Assembly (NCBI RefSeq): GCF_051488685.1 | Contig: NZ_JBPSEH010000012.1 | Span: forward strand, 10,674-74,673 | Length of the DNA: 64,000 bases | Direction of reading: 5' to 3' | Source: Melioribacter sp051488685 | GTDB taxonomy: Bacteria; Bacteroidota; Ignavibacteria; Ignavibacteriales; Melioribacteraceae | Shown here: positions 28,089 to 34,823 of the stretch, piece after piece | Layout: each line of letters starts with the position of its first letter | Position numbering within the stretch: position 1 is the first letter of the stretch | The notes under the pieces: generated by a model | Database searches by the model: none | The model's input: the letters and a program-made list of their open reading frames with translations, nothing else | Told to the model about the DNA's origin: nothing | Program-made: the position numbers and the translations under genes

Positions 28089-28337
28089 TTAATTGCACAG
28101 AGGAATTATTGGAATTATGGGTGAAAATTTTTGCATGCCCAATATTTTTATATTCGAAATCTTTTCGTATTCAAAACTTCTTATTTCATTTGTGCCATTA
28201 ATCCTTCCGTAGAGCACTTTTTTACCACGACGGTTTCGAGTAATATAATACGGTTCAACGGTGAAAGGAGTAAGTCCATACAAAAATGAAATTTTGTTTC
28301 TGTTGTAAATTGCAGTAGAAAACAATAAAGTTTTCAT
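28089..28337 (-). CDS. Small stand-alone WYL-like domain protein
   Basis: An 82-aa protein. ISFLYGLTPFTVEP, YYITRNRRGKKVLYG and EIRSFEYEKISNIKILG follow the layout of a WYL domain (a ligand-binding Sm-like fold usually fused to an HTH), but no DNA-binding part is present. The start lies 16 bases after the lexA stop with a GAGGAGAATTTG leader. A regulator or nucleic-acid-sensing partner of LexA is a possibility, not a conclusion. Confidence 0.6.
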   Translation of the reverse strand: MKTLLFSTAIYNRNKISFLYGLTPFTVEPYYITRNRRGKKVLYGRINGTNEIRSFEYEKISNIKILGMQKFSPIIPIIPLCN

Positions 28338-28353
28338 ATCAAATTCTCCTCTT

Positions 28354-28983
28354 TTAATGGTAGCTGCGAAATACGCCCACTACCTTTCCAATTATTGTAA
28401 ATTCTTCTGGGTTATCGACTACAATAGGTTCATAATTGTCGTTTTCTGGTATCAGGTAGATTTTATTGTTTTCAACGTGAAAGCGTTTCATCGTTGCTTC
28501 GTCGTGTAGCAAGGCGACAATAATATCGCCGTTTTGAGCTTCTCGCTGTGGTTGAATTATAACCAGATCGCCCTCCAGAATTCCGGCATTAATCATACTG
28601 TCGCCCCGGACTTTCAATCCGAAACATTCAGTTCGGTTGCCTACGAGATTCTTATCCAGGGATAAATTGCCCTCGATATTTTCCTCGGCAAGAATCGGGG
28701 CTCCGGCAGCTACACGACCCACAATTGGTATATCAATTATCGAATTTAATTTTTCTCGTGTGTTATCTACTATAATTGATAGCGTTCGGCTGGCACCGCT
28801 TTCATTGCTCAAATATCCCTTTTTAATTAAAGCATCGATATGACGTTTGACCCCAAATGTACTGGCGATGTTGAAATGTTTCCCGATTTCTCTGTATGTG
28901 GGCGGATATCCGTTAAAATCAACATAATCCTGGATGAAATCGAGAATCTCTTTTTGCCTCTCTGTTATATTTTCTTTTTTCAT
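28354..28983 (-). CDS. lexA: LexA SOS repressor
   Basis: A 209-aa repressor/autopeptidase. The N-terminal winged helix (4-65) contains ITERQKEILDFIQDY, GYPPTYREIG and the recognition region FGVKRHIDALIKKGYL. The cleavage site is Ala93-Gly94 in GRVAAGAP, and the S24 peptidase dyad is Ser129 (VRGDSM) and Lys166 (ATMKRF). LexA represses DNA-repair genes until RecA filaments trigger self-cleavage. A palindromic operator lies 12-39 bases upstream of the start, consistent with autoregulation. The prophage end lies 106 bases upstream of the start. Confidence 0.96.
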   Translation of the reverse strand: MKKENITERQKEILDFIQDYVDFNGYPPTYREIGKHFNIASTFGVKRHIDALIKKGYLSNESGASRTLSIIVDNTREKLNSIIDIPIVGRVAAGAPILAEENIEGNLSLDKNLVGNRTECFGLKVRGDSMINAGILEGDLVIIQPQREAQNGDIIVALLHDEATMKRFHVENNKIYLIPENDNYEPIVVDNPEEFTIIGKVVGVFRSYH

Positions 28984-28994
28984 TATAGTGCTCG

Positions 28995-29022
28995 TTTGTA
29001 CACTTCAAATATAGTGAACAAA
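28995..29022. promoter_or_regulatory. Candidate LexA operator (interrupted palindrome) upstream of lexA
   Basis: TTTGTACACT at 28995-29004 and AGTGAACAAA at 29013-29022 form a 10-bp inverted repeat with one mismatch around an 8-base AT-rich spacer. Its position, immediately before lexA, fits autoregulation. The sequence differs from the E. coli and Bacillus boxes, so the assignment rests on symmetry and location. Confidence 0.6.
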
Positions 29023-29088
29023 TGTGCAGGTGTCAAGAAGAAAATTTATTTTCTTTTAAAAAAGAGTCCGGCTAATTATAAAGTTTAG

Positions 29089-29237
29089 TGTAAAATGAGA
29101 AATAGAAATGATAGAAAAAATAAATGTAAGTGCATATAATTAAACAAGATACAGAAATAAACGCTAAAAATTACAAAATGAGAAAAACTACACTTTTTAC
29201 AACAAAAAAGGCTTTTTTTGCACATAAAATGAGAAAT
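29089..29237. repeat. Three transposase-site-like repeats at the prophage left end
   Basis: AAAATGAGAAA occurs three times in the same orientation, beginning at 29092, 29175 and 29226 (spacing 83 and 51 bases). The first copy is part of TGTAAAATGAGAAAT, starting with the TG dinucleotide that ends Mu-type elements. Mu itself has three MuA sites at its left end with a comparable wide first gap. Binding by the A protein encoded at 35,261-37,057 is inferred. Confidence 0.65.
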
Positions 29238-29561
29238 GATCAGCTATTATACGGCTTATAAAAACAATTTAAAAATAGCGTTTAATGGCTTATAATCGCG
29301 TTTAATAGGCTCTCTGAAGTGGTTCTAAGGCTTTTATAGGGCAGTTTTATCACAGTTTTTCATCGAATCAAATCACACAAAATTGAATTTTTTATTGTAT
29401 CTATGTAACCAATTGGATTTCAATAAGTTATGAAAATTCTCATATCCATCAGAAATTTGTAATTATTTGCGATTATTAGCGGTGTGATTATGTCAATATG
29501 GCAGTTTATTAATGTAGGGATATGCTTAGGAAAGGCTTTTAATCAGAGTTATAACGACTCA
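29238..29561. other. Gene-free prophage terminal region with short repeats
   Basis: No coding frame is supported here. It is AT-rich and contains two copies of GGCTTATAA (29253, 29287) and two copies of GCGTTTAAT (29278, 29298) followed by GGCT or AGGCT. No GC-rich hairpin with T-run facing lexA can be seen, so leftward transcription from the early operon may not be stopped before the prophage end. Confidence 0.5.
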
Positions 29562-30107
29562 TTATGTTATTATTAATCTGTTCCCAGGAGAAAAATTTAT
29601 CGTAATTATTCTCCTTCCGGGCTCTTTTCTTCGCTCGTTTACGATCCCAAATCGGGATGTTATTGTTATGCAGCAATAATTACTATCGCCTACATAAGCC
29701 ATTATATATTTGCCTAGGATGTTTGAATATATAACACTTCTTAGCCATGCATTCCCGACATCATAACCTCCGCCATAGATATTTGTATCAATATCAAGGA
29801 CGGGCTTATTACCATTATGTAGTTTTTGCCATGGCGTTTCAAAAAAATGGTCGTTAATATGTTTTACGGCTAAGAATACTCTATCTGCTCTACAGATATA
29901 GTCGCATCCTTTCGCTTCGGTAAATCTGCCGATGCAGCTGAACCCGAAGTAATTGAATACGTCTTTTATATCTATGCCGGCGTCGAGGAAATCCTGAACT
30001 GTTTGCTCGCATTTGCATATTGGACATATTACTTTCCAATCTTCTATTTTTTCGCCGTGCCTCGCGCGCAGTAAATCGATATATTCTTTAATTTTCATCT
30101 GTTTCAT
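29562..30107 (-). CDS. VVA0879-like phage protein
   Basis: A 181-aa protein. The first 80 residues match the phage VVA0879 family layout: EDWKVICPICKCEQTVQDF (two CxxC-type zinc Cys), then GFSCIGRF and KGCDY with further Cys. The C-terminal 100 residues (for example YGGGYDVGNAWLRSVIYSNI) are not recognised. Function is unknown; the Cys pattern suggests zinc binding. AAGGAG precedes the ATG, which lies within the 3' end of the upstream gene (20-base overlap). It is the last gene of the early operon before the prophage end. Confidence 0.75.
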   Translation of the reverse strand: MKQMKIKEYIDLLRARHGEKIEDWKVICPICKCEQTVQDFLDAGIDIKDVFNYFGFSCIGRFTEAKGCDYICRADRVFLAVKHINDHFFETPWQKLHNGNKPVLDIDTNIYGGGYDVGNAWLRSVIYSNILGKYIMAYVGDSNYCCITITSRFGIVNERRKEPGRRIITINFSPGNRLIIT

Positions 30108-30309
30108 TGATACTCTCCTTGATTCTATAATATTGATTTATTATCTCTTTATAGAAATGGATAGTAACTTCGTCATATTCGTTCAAGTGAATTTGATTTT
30201 CAAACACATACTCGATTATAAAATTCAAGAGCCCCTCGTAATTATCTATCTTATGCAGTTTATTTAATCGCTTTTCGTCATTCTCATGTATGCCTTTTAT
30301 ATCATTCAT
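30088..30309 (-). CDS. Small phage protein of unknown function
   Basis: A 73-aa acidic helical protein (MNDIKGIHENDEKRLNKLHK, then EYVFENQIHLNEYDEVTIHF). Start at ATG 30309 because AAAGGAG lies seven bases upstream; a longer frame would run through the structured leader at 30,330-30,385 and contains no conserved sequence. Not recognised. Confidence 0.6.
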   Translation of the reverse strand: MNDIKGIHENDEKRLNKLHKIDNYEGLLNFIIEYVFENQIHLNEYDEVTIHFYKEIINQYYRIKESINETDEN

Positions 30310-30329
30310 AATAACTCCTTTATTTAATT

Positions 30330-30385
30330 GAGGGGCGGGGACGGCGGATGTCCCATTGCGGCTAAGGCGGACCGCTTTGCCCCTC
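30330..30385 (-). ncRNA. Three-way-junction RNA structure candidate in early-operon leader
   Basis: Three nested perfect stems fit the geometry of a junction: closing stem GAGGGGC/GCCCCTC (30330-30336 with 30379-30385), hairpin GGGAC/GTCCC (30338-30342 with 30350-30354) and hairpin GCGG/CCGC (30358-30361 with 30372-30375), joined by three-base linkers. Both hairpin loops contain the same hexamer (TCCGCC in the minus-strand transcript). It lies 21 bases upstream of the start of the 73-aa gene. Strand is taken from the operon. Confidence 0.4.
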
Positions 30386-30395
30386 GCGGTTAACT

Positions 30396-30485
30396 TTATA
30401 ATATCCCTATGAACAGAAGGAAACAATATAAAACGTAGAAGAATAAGGCTATTATTAACTGTATGTCGTATTTGTCAAATCTCAT
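30396..30485 (-). CDS. Possible 29-aa single-TM peptide
   Basis: A short frame after the HExxH gene encoding a charged start (MRFDKYD) and one hydrophobic helix (IIALFFYVLYCFLLFIG) to its end. The ribosome site is weak (GAGCCGCTAAG). It fills the gap between two genes of the early operon. Existence is uncertain. Confidence 0.35.
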   Translation of the reverse strand: MRFDKYDIQLIIALFFYVLYCFLLFIGIL

Positions 30486-30495
30486 CTTAGCGGCT

Positions 30496-30849
30496 CTATT
30501 TAAATTCGTTTTCTTCGGCTTCGCGCTCCAGCGGTTTTTCGTCGTGAGTTTTCCAAAAACAAATGTATGCCCAGATAATCGTAGCCCAGAAACCGACAAA
30601 GCCCAGCCGCTTGCGCTGAAGATAATGAGTATATTCATGCTTAATTACGCGCTCGGTATATTCCGAGGCTATTATGTTTGTGTTTTTGTAGAATACAAAT
30701 TTTACGAAAGCGCCCTTCAACCCTGTAAAAACTCCCTGTGCGCCGAAAGGCAGATTGGACGACAGATATATTGTCAATCCGCCTTTGTTTACGATAAATT
30801 TGTCTTTGGCGAATAAATTCCATAATGTTTTCCAAAAAAGATACAGCAT
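30496..30849 (-). CDS. HExxH metallopeptidase-like protein with membrane-like segments
   Basis: A 117-aa protein with the zinc-binding HEYTH at 71-75 and a downstream PLEREAEEN segment (106-114) that could supply a third Glu ligand, as in gluzincins. Between them lies a hydrophobic stretch (GFWATIIWAYICFW). An N-terminal hydrophobic/basic segment (LYLFWKTLWNLF) may associate with membrane. TAGGAG lies six bases before the ATG, directly after the mor stop. It is smaller than any well-known zincin family, so activity is only suggested by the motif. Confidence 0.6.
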   Translation of the reverse strand: MLYLFWKTLWNLFAKDKFIVNKGGLTIYLSSNLPFGAQGVFTGLKGAFVKFVFYKNTNIIASEYTERVIKHEYTHYLQRKRLGFVGFWATIIWAYICFWKTHDEKPLEREAEENEFK

Positions 30850-30857
30850 CGCGGCTC

Positions 30858-31163
30858 CTATTCTTTGTCTTCGAACAGATCGTAATTGTCGTAATTTTTT
30901 TCTTCGCGCCAGTTGTAGATGGTTTTTTCGGATACGCCGAGAATTCGAGCAATTATATTATACGGGATGGAATGTTTTTTTTGCGCATAGATTTTTTTCA
31001 ACATCATTATCGGCGCGGAAGATATGTGTATGCTAGTCTTTTCAAAATGCTCATGGATTTTCATGTAGTTATCGAATCCGATCAGATCAATCAGATCGCG
31101 CTGATCGGGAGTAAAGTAGTCTTTGTAATTTTCGATTTCTTTGATCCAGTCGTATTTATTCAT
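30858..31163 (-). CDS. mor: Mor-family transcription activator
   Basis: A 101-aa protein matching the Mu Mor/C family: the dimerisation part DLIDLIGFDNYMKIHEHF (about 24-41) and a C-terminal helix-turn-helix IPYNIIARILGVSEKTIYNW (67-86). In Mu, Mor activates the middle promoter after early transcription. The ATG at 31163 has GGAG upstream and overlaps the preceding small gene by eight bases. Its place near the end of the early operon is as in Mu. Confidence 0.85.
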   Translation of the reverse strand: MNKYDWIKEIENYKDYFTPDQRDLIDLIGFDNYMKIHEHFEKTSIHISSAPIMMLKKIYAQKKHSIPYNIIARILGVSEKTIYNWREEKNYDNYDLFEDKE

Positions 31164-31332
31164 CGCCGGCTCCGCTAATGAATCTATATATCTCATTGCA
31201 TATCGATTCGTATAGCTTCGAGATTATTGTCTTGAGCGCGTTTGCAAACATCAACATAACAAGCATTACCGCAAGCGTTATTATCATATAGAATATCGAT
31301 AATACGAATGATATTAATATCGTTCTTGTCAT
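31156..31332 (-). CDS. Small single-TM phage protein (58 aa)
   Basis: A short gene between gemA and mor. It encodes MTRTILISFV, a hydrophobic helix to about residue 30 (IFYMIITLAVMLVMLMFA) and an amphipathic tail ending ISGAGDE. Its ATG overlaps the gemA stop as ATGA and its stop overlaps the mor start, so it is translationally coupled on both sides, which supports a real gene. Function unknown. Confidence 0.65.
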   Translation of the reverse strand: MTRTILISFVLSIFYMIITLAVMLVMLMFANALKTIISKLYESICNEIYRFISGAGDE

Positions 31333-31781
31333 AGTTCCCGTATGGCTTTAATTACTTTTTGAACGTCTTTCTTAAGCAGAAAACCGATGTGATCCACTCC
31401 GGCTATTCGTTTAATAAAGTGATTAAGCGCGGCGTCGGTTTTGTTACGCACCTTCGGCGACGTATGCCAGAGCGCGTCTATAAGCCGCATTTGGCGCGGC
31501 TCGGCAAAGCGATAGTCGCGGCGCGAATATTCTTCGTATTTAAGAACTCTGCCGCGTTTCGTTTCCTTGAACCCGAGTTTGCGGAATATCCTTAGAAGAT
31601 ATTCCGCCTGGTTGCGGTCCAAATCCTTCGAACTCGTGCAGGGCGAACCGTCCGGCTTGATGAAGCCGGAAAGAATGTCTTCGTACTGCTGACGCGAAAG
31701 ATTCAATTGTTTTGCCGCAATATGAATTTTGATTATTTGCGTCCTGGTAACCGGTTCGATATTTCTGCCTGCCGCCGTCAT
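31329..31781 (-). CDS. GemA/gp16-family regulatory protein (DUF1018)
   Basis: A 150-aa protein of the Mu gp16/GemA family: RTQIIKIHIAAKQLNLSRQQ, YEDILSGF, then SSKDLDRNQAEYLLRIFRKLGFKE, as in DUF1018. In Mu the gem locus alters host gene expression and supercoiling. The C-terminus (LIDALWHTSPKVRNKTDAAL, then FIKRIAGVDHIGFL) is the conserved second half. The start ATG 31781 overlaps the gam stop (ATGA). A longer frame to 31802 would lie inside gam. Confidence 0.87.
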   Translation of the reverse strand: MTAAGRNIEPVTRTQIIKIHIAAKQLNLSRQQYEDILSGFIKPDGSPCTSSKDLDRNQAEYLLRIFRKLGFKETKRGRVLKYEEYSRRDYRFAEPRQMRLIDALWHTSPKVRNKTDAALNHFIKRIAGVDHIGFLLKKDVQKVIKAIREL

Positions 31782-32281
31782 GACTCTTTCAGATTTTCCC
31801 AATTAATTTCGTACCCGAATTTTTCCTGCTGGTCTATCTTCAAGCCTATGGCAGCGAGTCGTTCGTCGTCGATTTCCTTAGCGGCATACGAAGCCAGTAT
31901 TGCGTCTTTGTCGAGCTCTTTCTTGATGCGCACGTATTTGTTCTTAAAGAGTTTTGAAGCGAGCTCTACAGCCGTTGCTACAGTGTATTTGCGGTTAAGA
32001 AAACTCACTTTAGGCGGCGTGGTGCGGAAGAATATTTTACCGAAGAGGAGATTCTTGGTTCGCGCGCTTCCGAACTCGTTTTTGTTTTTGATGCAGAATT
32101 TTTCGAGTTCTTTTTCGAGCGCAAGTTTGCGCGCGCGCGCTTCGGAGGTTTCTTCTTCGTATGCGCTTTTCAGCTCGTTAATTTTTTCGTTCATCTTAAT
32201 TTCGCGGTCGGCAATGAACGAATCGCACTCGGCTATTTCTCGCAGAGCGTTGTTTACGTCGTCAAAGTTTCTCAGTTGCAT
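31778..32281 (-). CDS. gam: Gam host-nuclease inhibitor
   Basis: A 167-aa Mu Gam homologue. The N-terminal coiled coil (EIAECDSFIADREIKMNEKI, ARKLALEKELEKFCIK) and the central strand FGKIFFRTTPPKVSFL are characteristic. Gam binds DNA ends like Ku and protects phage DNA from exonucleases. The C-terminus has IGLKIDQQEKFGYEI, typical for the family. It starts inside the end of the 57-aa gene and is coupled to gemA. Confidence 0.9.
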   Translation of the reverse strand: MQLRNFDDVNNALREIAECDSFIADREIKMNEKINELKSAYEEETSEARARKLALEKELEKFCIKNKNEFGSARTKNLLFGKIFFRTTPPKVSFLNRKYTVATAVELASKLFKNKYVRIKKELDKDAILASYAAKEIDDERLAAIGLKIDQQEKFGYEINWENLKES

Positions 32282-32435
32282 CGCATTCCTCTTTGTTTTT
32301 ATGATGTAATTCTTCTATTTCCCTTTTAAGCATATAATTTTCTCTGACCAGGTCTTCGGCTTTCCCGGATGCGAGCATTCCGCCTATTATGAGACCGAAT
32401 AGAGAGCCCAACGCAAAAGCTGCCGCTATTATCAT
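32262..32435 (-). CDS. Small TM/coiled-coil phage protein (57 aa)
   Basis: A short gene starting at ATG 32435, overlapping the stop of the upstream gene as ATGA, and ending 20 bases inside gam. It encodes an N-terminal glycine-rich TM helix (IIAAAFALGSLFGLIIGGML) and a charged coiled coil (ENYMLKREIEELHHKNKEE). Topology resembles small phage membrane proteins with unknown function. The double overlap supports it as a real gene. Confidence 0.65.
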   Translation of the reverse strand: MIIAAAFALGSLFGLIIGGMLASGKAEDLVRENYMLKREIEELHHKNKEECDATEKL

Positions 32436-32848
32436 TCCGCCTCCTCTATTATCAGATAAAGTTTTTGAAAGTTAATCGACCAGACGGTGTTCCGCACTCC
32501 GCTTGGTCCAAGTTTTGTTTTGCCATAAGAAACTATAACTCCGAGCTCTTTAAGAGCGTTTCGTCTGGCGCTTACGTATCCGGGCGGCCATCCGAGGATC
32601 TCTACAATTTCGTTATCAGTAGCTTCGCCGCCGAGTTCCAGAACGGCGCGGAGGTATTCTATTTCTTTTTGAGCAAACTGCGATTTGAATGCGTCGTAAG
32701 CGCGGCGGCTTATTCCCTTGCCGTCCCATATCCATGCCGGCAGCTTCTTCTTTTCCGGAACGTCCTTCTGATTGAACAGAGGAAGATCTACTGTTACGCC
32801 GAATCTCTGTATGCGTTCCAGCTTTCTCATGTTTTGCTTAAAAGACAT
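32432..32848 (-). CDS. Winged-helix DNA-binding phage protein
   Basis: A 138-aa protein with a likely winged helix at about 60-130: EIEYLRAVLELGGEATDNEI, VEILGWPPGYVSARRNALKE and LGVIVSYGKTKL. The N-terminus is basic and Pro-rich. It lies one base after the preceding gene's stop and is coupled to the 57-aa gene. A role in phage regulation or replication is possible; the family is not recognised. Confidence 0.65.
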   Translation of the reverse strand: MSFKQNMRKLERIQRFGVTVDLPLFNQKDVPEKKKLPAWIWDGKGISRRAYDAFKSQFAQKEIEYLRAVLELGGEATDNEIVEILGWPPGYVSARRNALKELGVIVSYGKTKLGPSGVRNTVWSINFQKLYLIIEEAE

Positions 32849-32849
32849 C

Positions 32850-33092
32850 TCAATTCACCGATATTGTTCTCATACGTCTGTCGTTATAAACGCAGCCTTC
32901 GAGCAATTTGCCGTGCAGCTTTTTGAGCGTGCAGTATGCGGCTATTATTTCCTTGCGTTCGCTCTCGCACGGGACGTCATACATTTTTTTGTATACAGCC
33001 TGAGCAAGTCTGTCTATCAGATCGACCGGCGAGACCGCGTCTAGAATGTCAGAAACGTTTATTTCAACTTTCAATTGATTGTTCTTTTTCAT
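32850..33092 (-). CDS. Phage protein of unknown function
   Basis: An 80-aa protein (MKKNNQLKVEINVSDILDAV, then LIDRLAQAVYKKMYDVPCES, RKEIIAAYCTLKKLHGKLL). It appears largely helical with an initial strand. Its start lies within the 3' end of the upstream gene (29-base overlap). Not recognised. Confidence 0.55.
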   Translation of the reverse strand: MKKNNQLKVEINVSDILDAVSPVDLIDRLAQAVYKKMYDVPCESERKEIIAAYCTLKKLHGKLLEGCVYNDRRMRTISVN

Positions 33093-33282
33093 GACCGTTC
33101 CTCTTATTAATTAATTCAATGAAATCCGGATCGTTAGTAATGCCGTCTTTCATCTGCCGCCAGTTCCACCAGCAATATTCGTATATTACCGCGGCGCAAA
33201 GGGTCCTTATAAAATCGCTGCCGTGAGCTTCCTGCAGCTCTTTCAAATCGCGTTCTATTGTTTCCGGGCTGACGCGCATCAT
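33064..33282 (-). CDS. Phage protein of unknown function
   Basis: A 72-aa helical protein starting MMRVSPETIERDLKELQEAH and containing the aromatic stretch YEYCWWNWRQMKDG. ATGA overlap with the upstream gene stop at 33279 indicates translational coupling. Not recognised. Confidence 0.55.
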   Translation of the reverse strand: MMRVSPETIERDLKELQEAHGSDFIRTLCAAVIYEYCWWNWRQMKDGITNDPDFIELINKRNGHEKEQSIES

Positions 33283-33500
33283 AATGCATCACCGTTCAGT
33301 TCGTTTTCTTCAAGGTCTATAAGGTCTTTTATCTTTATCGAGCAGCGGATAAGATCGTATTCGGCTTCGGTTAGTCTCTGCAGCTGCAAGCTTTTGTATA
33401 ACTGCATGTAATTATCGTTCTTCACTTTTTTCAGCTGCGAAAGTAGTTCTTCTATGTCATTGTGCAGCCGCTTTAACGCTGCCGCATATAATTCTGACAT
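33279..33500 (-). CDS. Helical phage protein of unknown function
   Basis: A 73-aa protein predicted as two long helices with heptad-like Leu spacing (LKRLHNDIEELLSQLKKV, then LQLQRLTEAEYDLIRCSIKI). AAAGGAG lies upstream of the ATG. It starts 28 bases inside the preceding gene. Not recognised; a small coiled-coil accessory factor of the early region. Confidence 0.55.
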   Translation of the reverse strand: MSELYAAALKRLHNDIEELLSQLKKVKNDNYMQLYKSLQLQRLTEAEYDLIRCSIKIKDLIDLEENELNGDAL

Positions 33501-33763
33501 TTTTTTCTCCTTTTTCCGTTTTTGTAAGTAGCGTAGACGGTAATAAGTTTTTTATGTTTAATAATAATGTCACACCCGAAAAGATTGCTGCGCAAAAGAA
33601 CTCCGCGTTCGTTGTCGCTTATATAATATGCCGTTTTCAATATTGTTTTAAGAGAGCGTTTAGCCGCTCTTAATCGCTGATTATAATCCGTTATACTTAA
33701 CAGATTCGGATTAATCCTTTCGCAGAATCTCTGGCAGCTGTGCTCTGTGAATTCAATGTTCAT
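33473..33763 (-). CDS. Small basic protein, DUF4258/BrnT-like pattern
   Basis: A 96-aa basic protein. The beginning EFTEHSCQRFCERI (H-x3-R-x3-R spacing) and the later strand pair CDIIIKHKKLITVYATYKNG resemble the RelE/BrnT-like fold of DUF4258 proteins, but the similarity is short. It follows the B-like ATPase gene by 11 bases in the early operon. A nucleic-acid-binding or RNase role is possible but unproven. Confidence 0.55.
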   Translation of the reverse strand: MNIEFTEHSCQRFCERINPNLLSITDYNQRLRAAKRSLKTILKTAYYISDNERGVLLRSNLFGCDIIIKHKKLITVYATYKNGKRRKKCQNYMRQR

Positions 33764-33774
33764 TTTATTCTCGC

Positions 33775-34734
33775 TTATGTTAATAACGAACTTGCCGCGC
33801 TGTCTATAAGATCGTCGCTCAAAGGCTCGCCGGTTTCGTAAGAGGTCTTCTTAACGAGCGAAATAAGATGTTGTAAATAGCGTCCGTTATGTTTTGAGAG
33901 CGACAGGAAAGTTGCGGCGAATTTTTTTGCTTCCGGATAATTAACGTCAATTATTGCGCGCACGTCGTCGAGTTCAAGAGTTTTTATTTCTTTCTGATAA
34001 CCGACGCGGCTGAAGAGCTGCTGCAATTCCTTGCGCGTGCCGCGCAGACGGTCCAGCAGTCTGCCTGTTCCGGACAGCAGCATACCGATTTCTGTAAAGT
34101 CTTGAATGCGGCGTATTACTTCAAGGCATTGAACCGTAAGGTTTTCGCCTTCGTCAATTATAAGAAGACGTTTCGTGCCGCCCAGCACGTTTACTATCGA
34201 ACGGAAAAGTTCGTTCGAAGAAACAGGAACCGGTCTGTCCCCTTTGTAATTGAAAACGGGAATACGGATTTCGTTGCAGATGTCTTCGATTAAACTGCGT
34301 CTTGTTACCAACGGCGTAACTTCGATAAGAACCGATGTCGGGTTGCGTCGTTTGAATTCCTTGACTGCGTGAGTTTTGCCGCATCCCGGCACGCCGGTTA
34401 TTACGGAAATAGTTCCCTGGGTTAATGCATAATGAGCCGCTTTGAAAATGTGGGAAGCGGCTGTGGTCATTGCAAATTTTAACGTGCCGCGATTGAGGTA
34501 ATCCTGCTGCGACGCAGAAACGTTATCGAGATAATTTGCAACTTTAAGCGCAATTTCGCTGAGCGATCCGCTTGCTGGATATTTCCCGTTTTTGAATTGA
34601 TTAATAGTTGTCGCGCTGTAGCCGGTGTTGTTTCCGACTGCGCGGTCCGACGAGATTGAAGCGGGATTGTTCTTCTGGAATTCAATCAGACGGTCGATGA
34701 TTGCCCGGATTTGCTCGTTTGAGAGATTTGACAT
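33775..34734 (-). CDS. Transposition ATPase, MuB-like
   Basis: A 319-aa AAA+ ATPase homologous to Mu B, which binds target DNA, confers target immunity and activates the transposase. The N-terminal HTH (about 32-58, GNNTGYSATTINQFKNG) matches Mu B's DNA-binding region. Walker A GVPGCGKT lies at 114-121 and Walker B RLLIIDEGE at 189-197; a sensor Ser/Thr region GMLLSGTGRL follows. It is separated from transposase A by one ATPase-like gene and a hairpin. AGGAGG lies upstream of the ATG. Confidence 0.92.
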   Translation of the reverse strand: MSNLSNEQIRAIIDRLIEFQKNNPASISSDRAVGNNTGYSATTINQFKNGKYPASGSLSEIALKVANYLDNVSASQQDYLNRGTLKFAMTTAASHIFKAAHYALTQGTISVITGVPGCGKTHAVKEFKRRNPTSVLIEVTPLVTRRSLIEDICNEIRIPVFNYKGDRPVPVSSNELFRSIVNVLGGTKRLLIIDEGENLTVQCLEVIRRIQDFTEIGMLLSGTGRLLDRLRGTRKELQQLFSRVGYQKEIKTLELDDVRAIIDVNYPEAKKFAATFLSLSKHNGRYLQHLISLVKKTSYETGEPLSDDLIDSAASSLLT

Positions 34735-34770
34735 ATTTTAAAGTCCTCCTTCTCTGAAGTGAGGTTAATC

Positions 34771-34809
34771 CCCGCGGCTGGCTATGCTTGCCGGCTCAGC
34801 AGCCGCGGG
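34771..34809 (-). promoter_or_regulatory. Stable hairpin in leader of the B gene
   Basis: CCCGCGGCTG (34771-34780) and CAGCCGCGGG (34800-34809) form a perfect 10-bp GC-rich stem with a 19-base loop, lying between the stop of the ATPase-like gene and the start of B. No T-run follows, so it more likely affects mRNA stability or B translation than terminates. Confidence 0.5.
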
Positions 34810-34823
34810 CTTAATTAAAAAAT

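Noticed and set aside
29253..29311. GGCTTATAA and GCGTTTAAT repeats considered as origin iterons
   Set aside because: Only two copies each, and no replication initiator or DnaA boxes nearby; more simply part of the prophage end.
30463..31178. Several overlapping plus-strand frames opposite the early operon
   Set aside because: They are antisense to Mor and the HExxH gene, which have motifs and ribosome sites; no promoter is visible.
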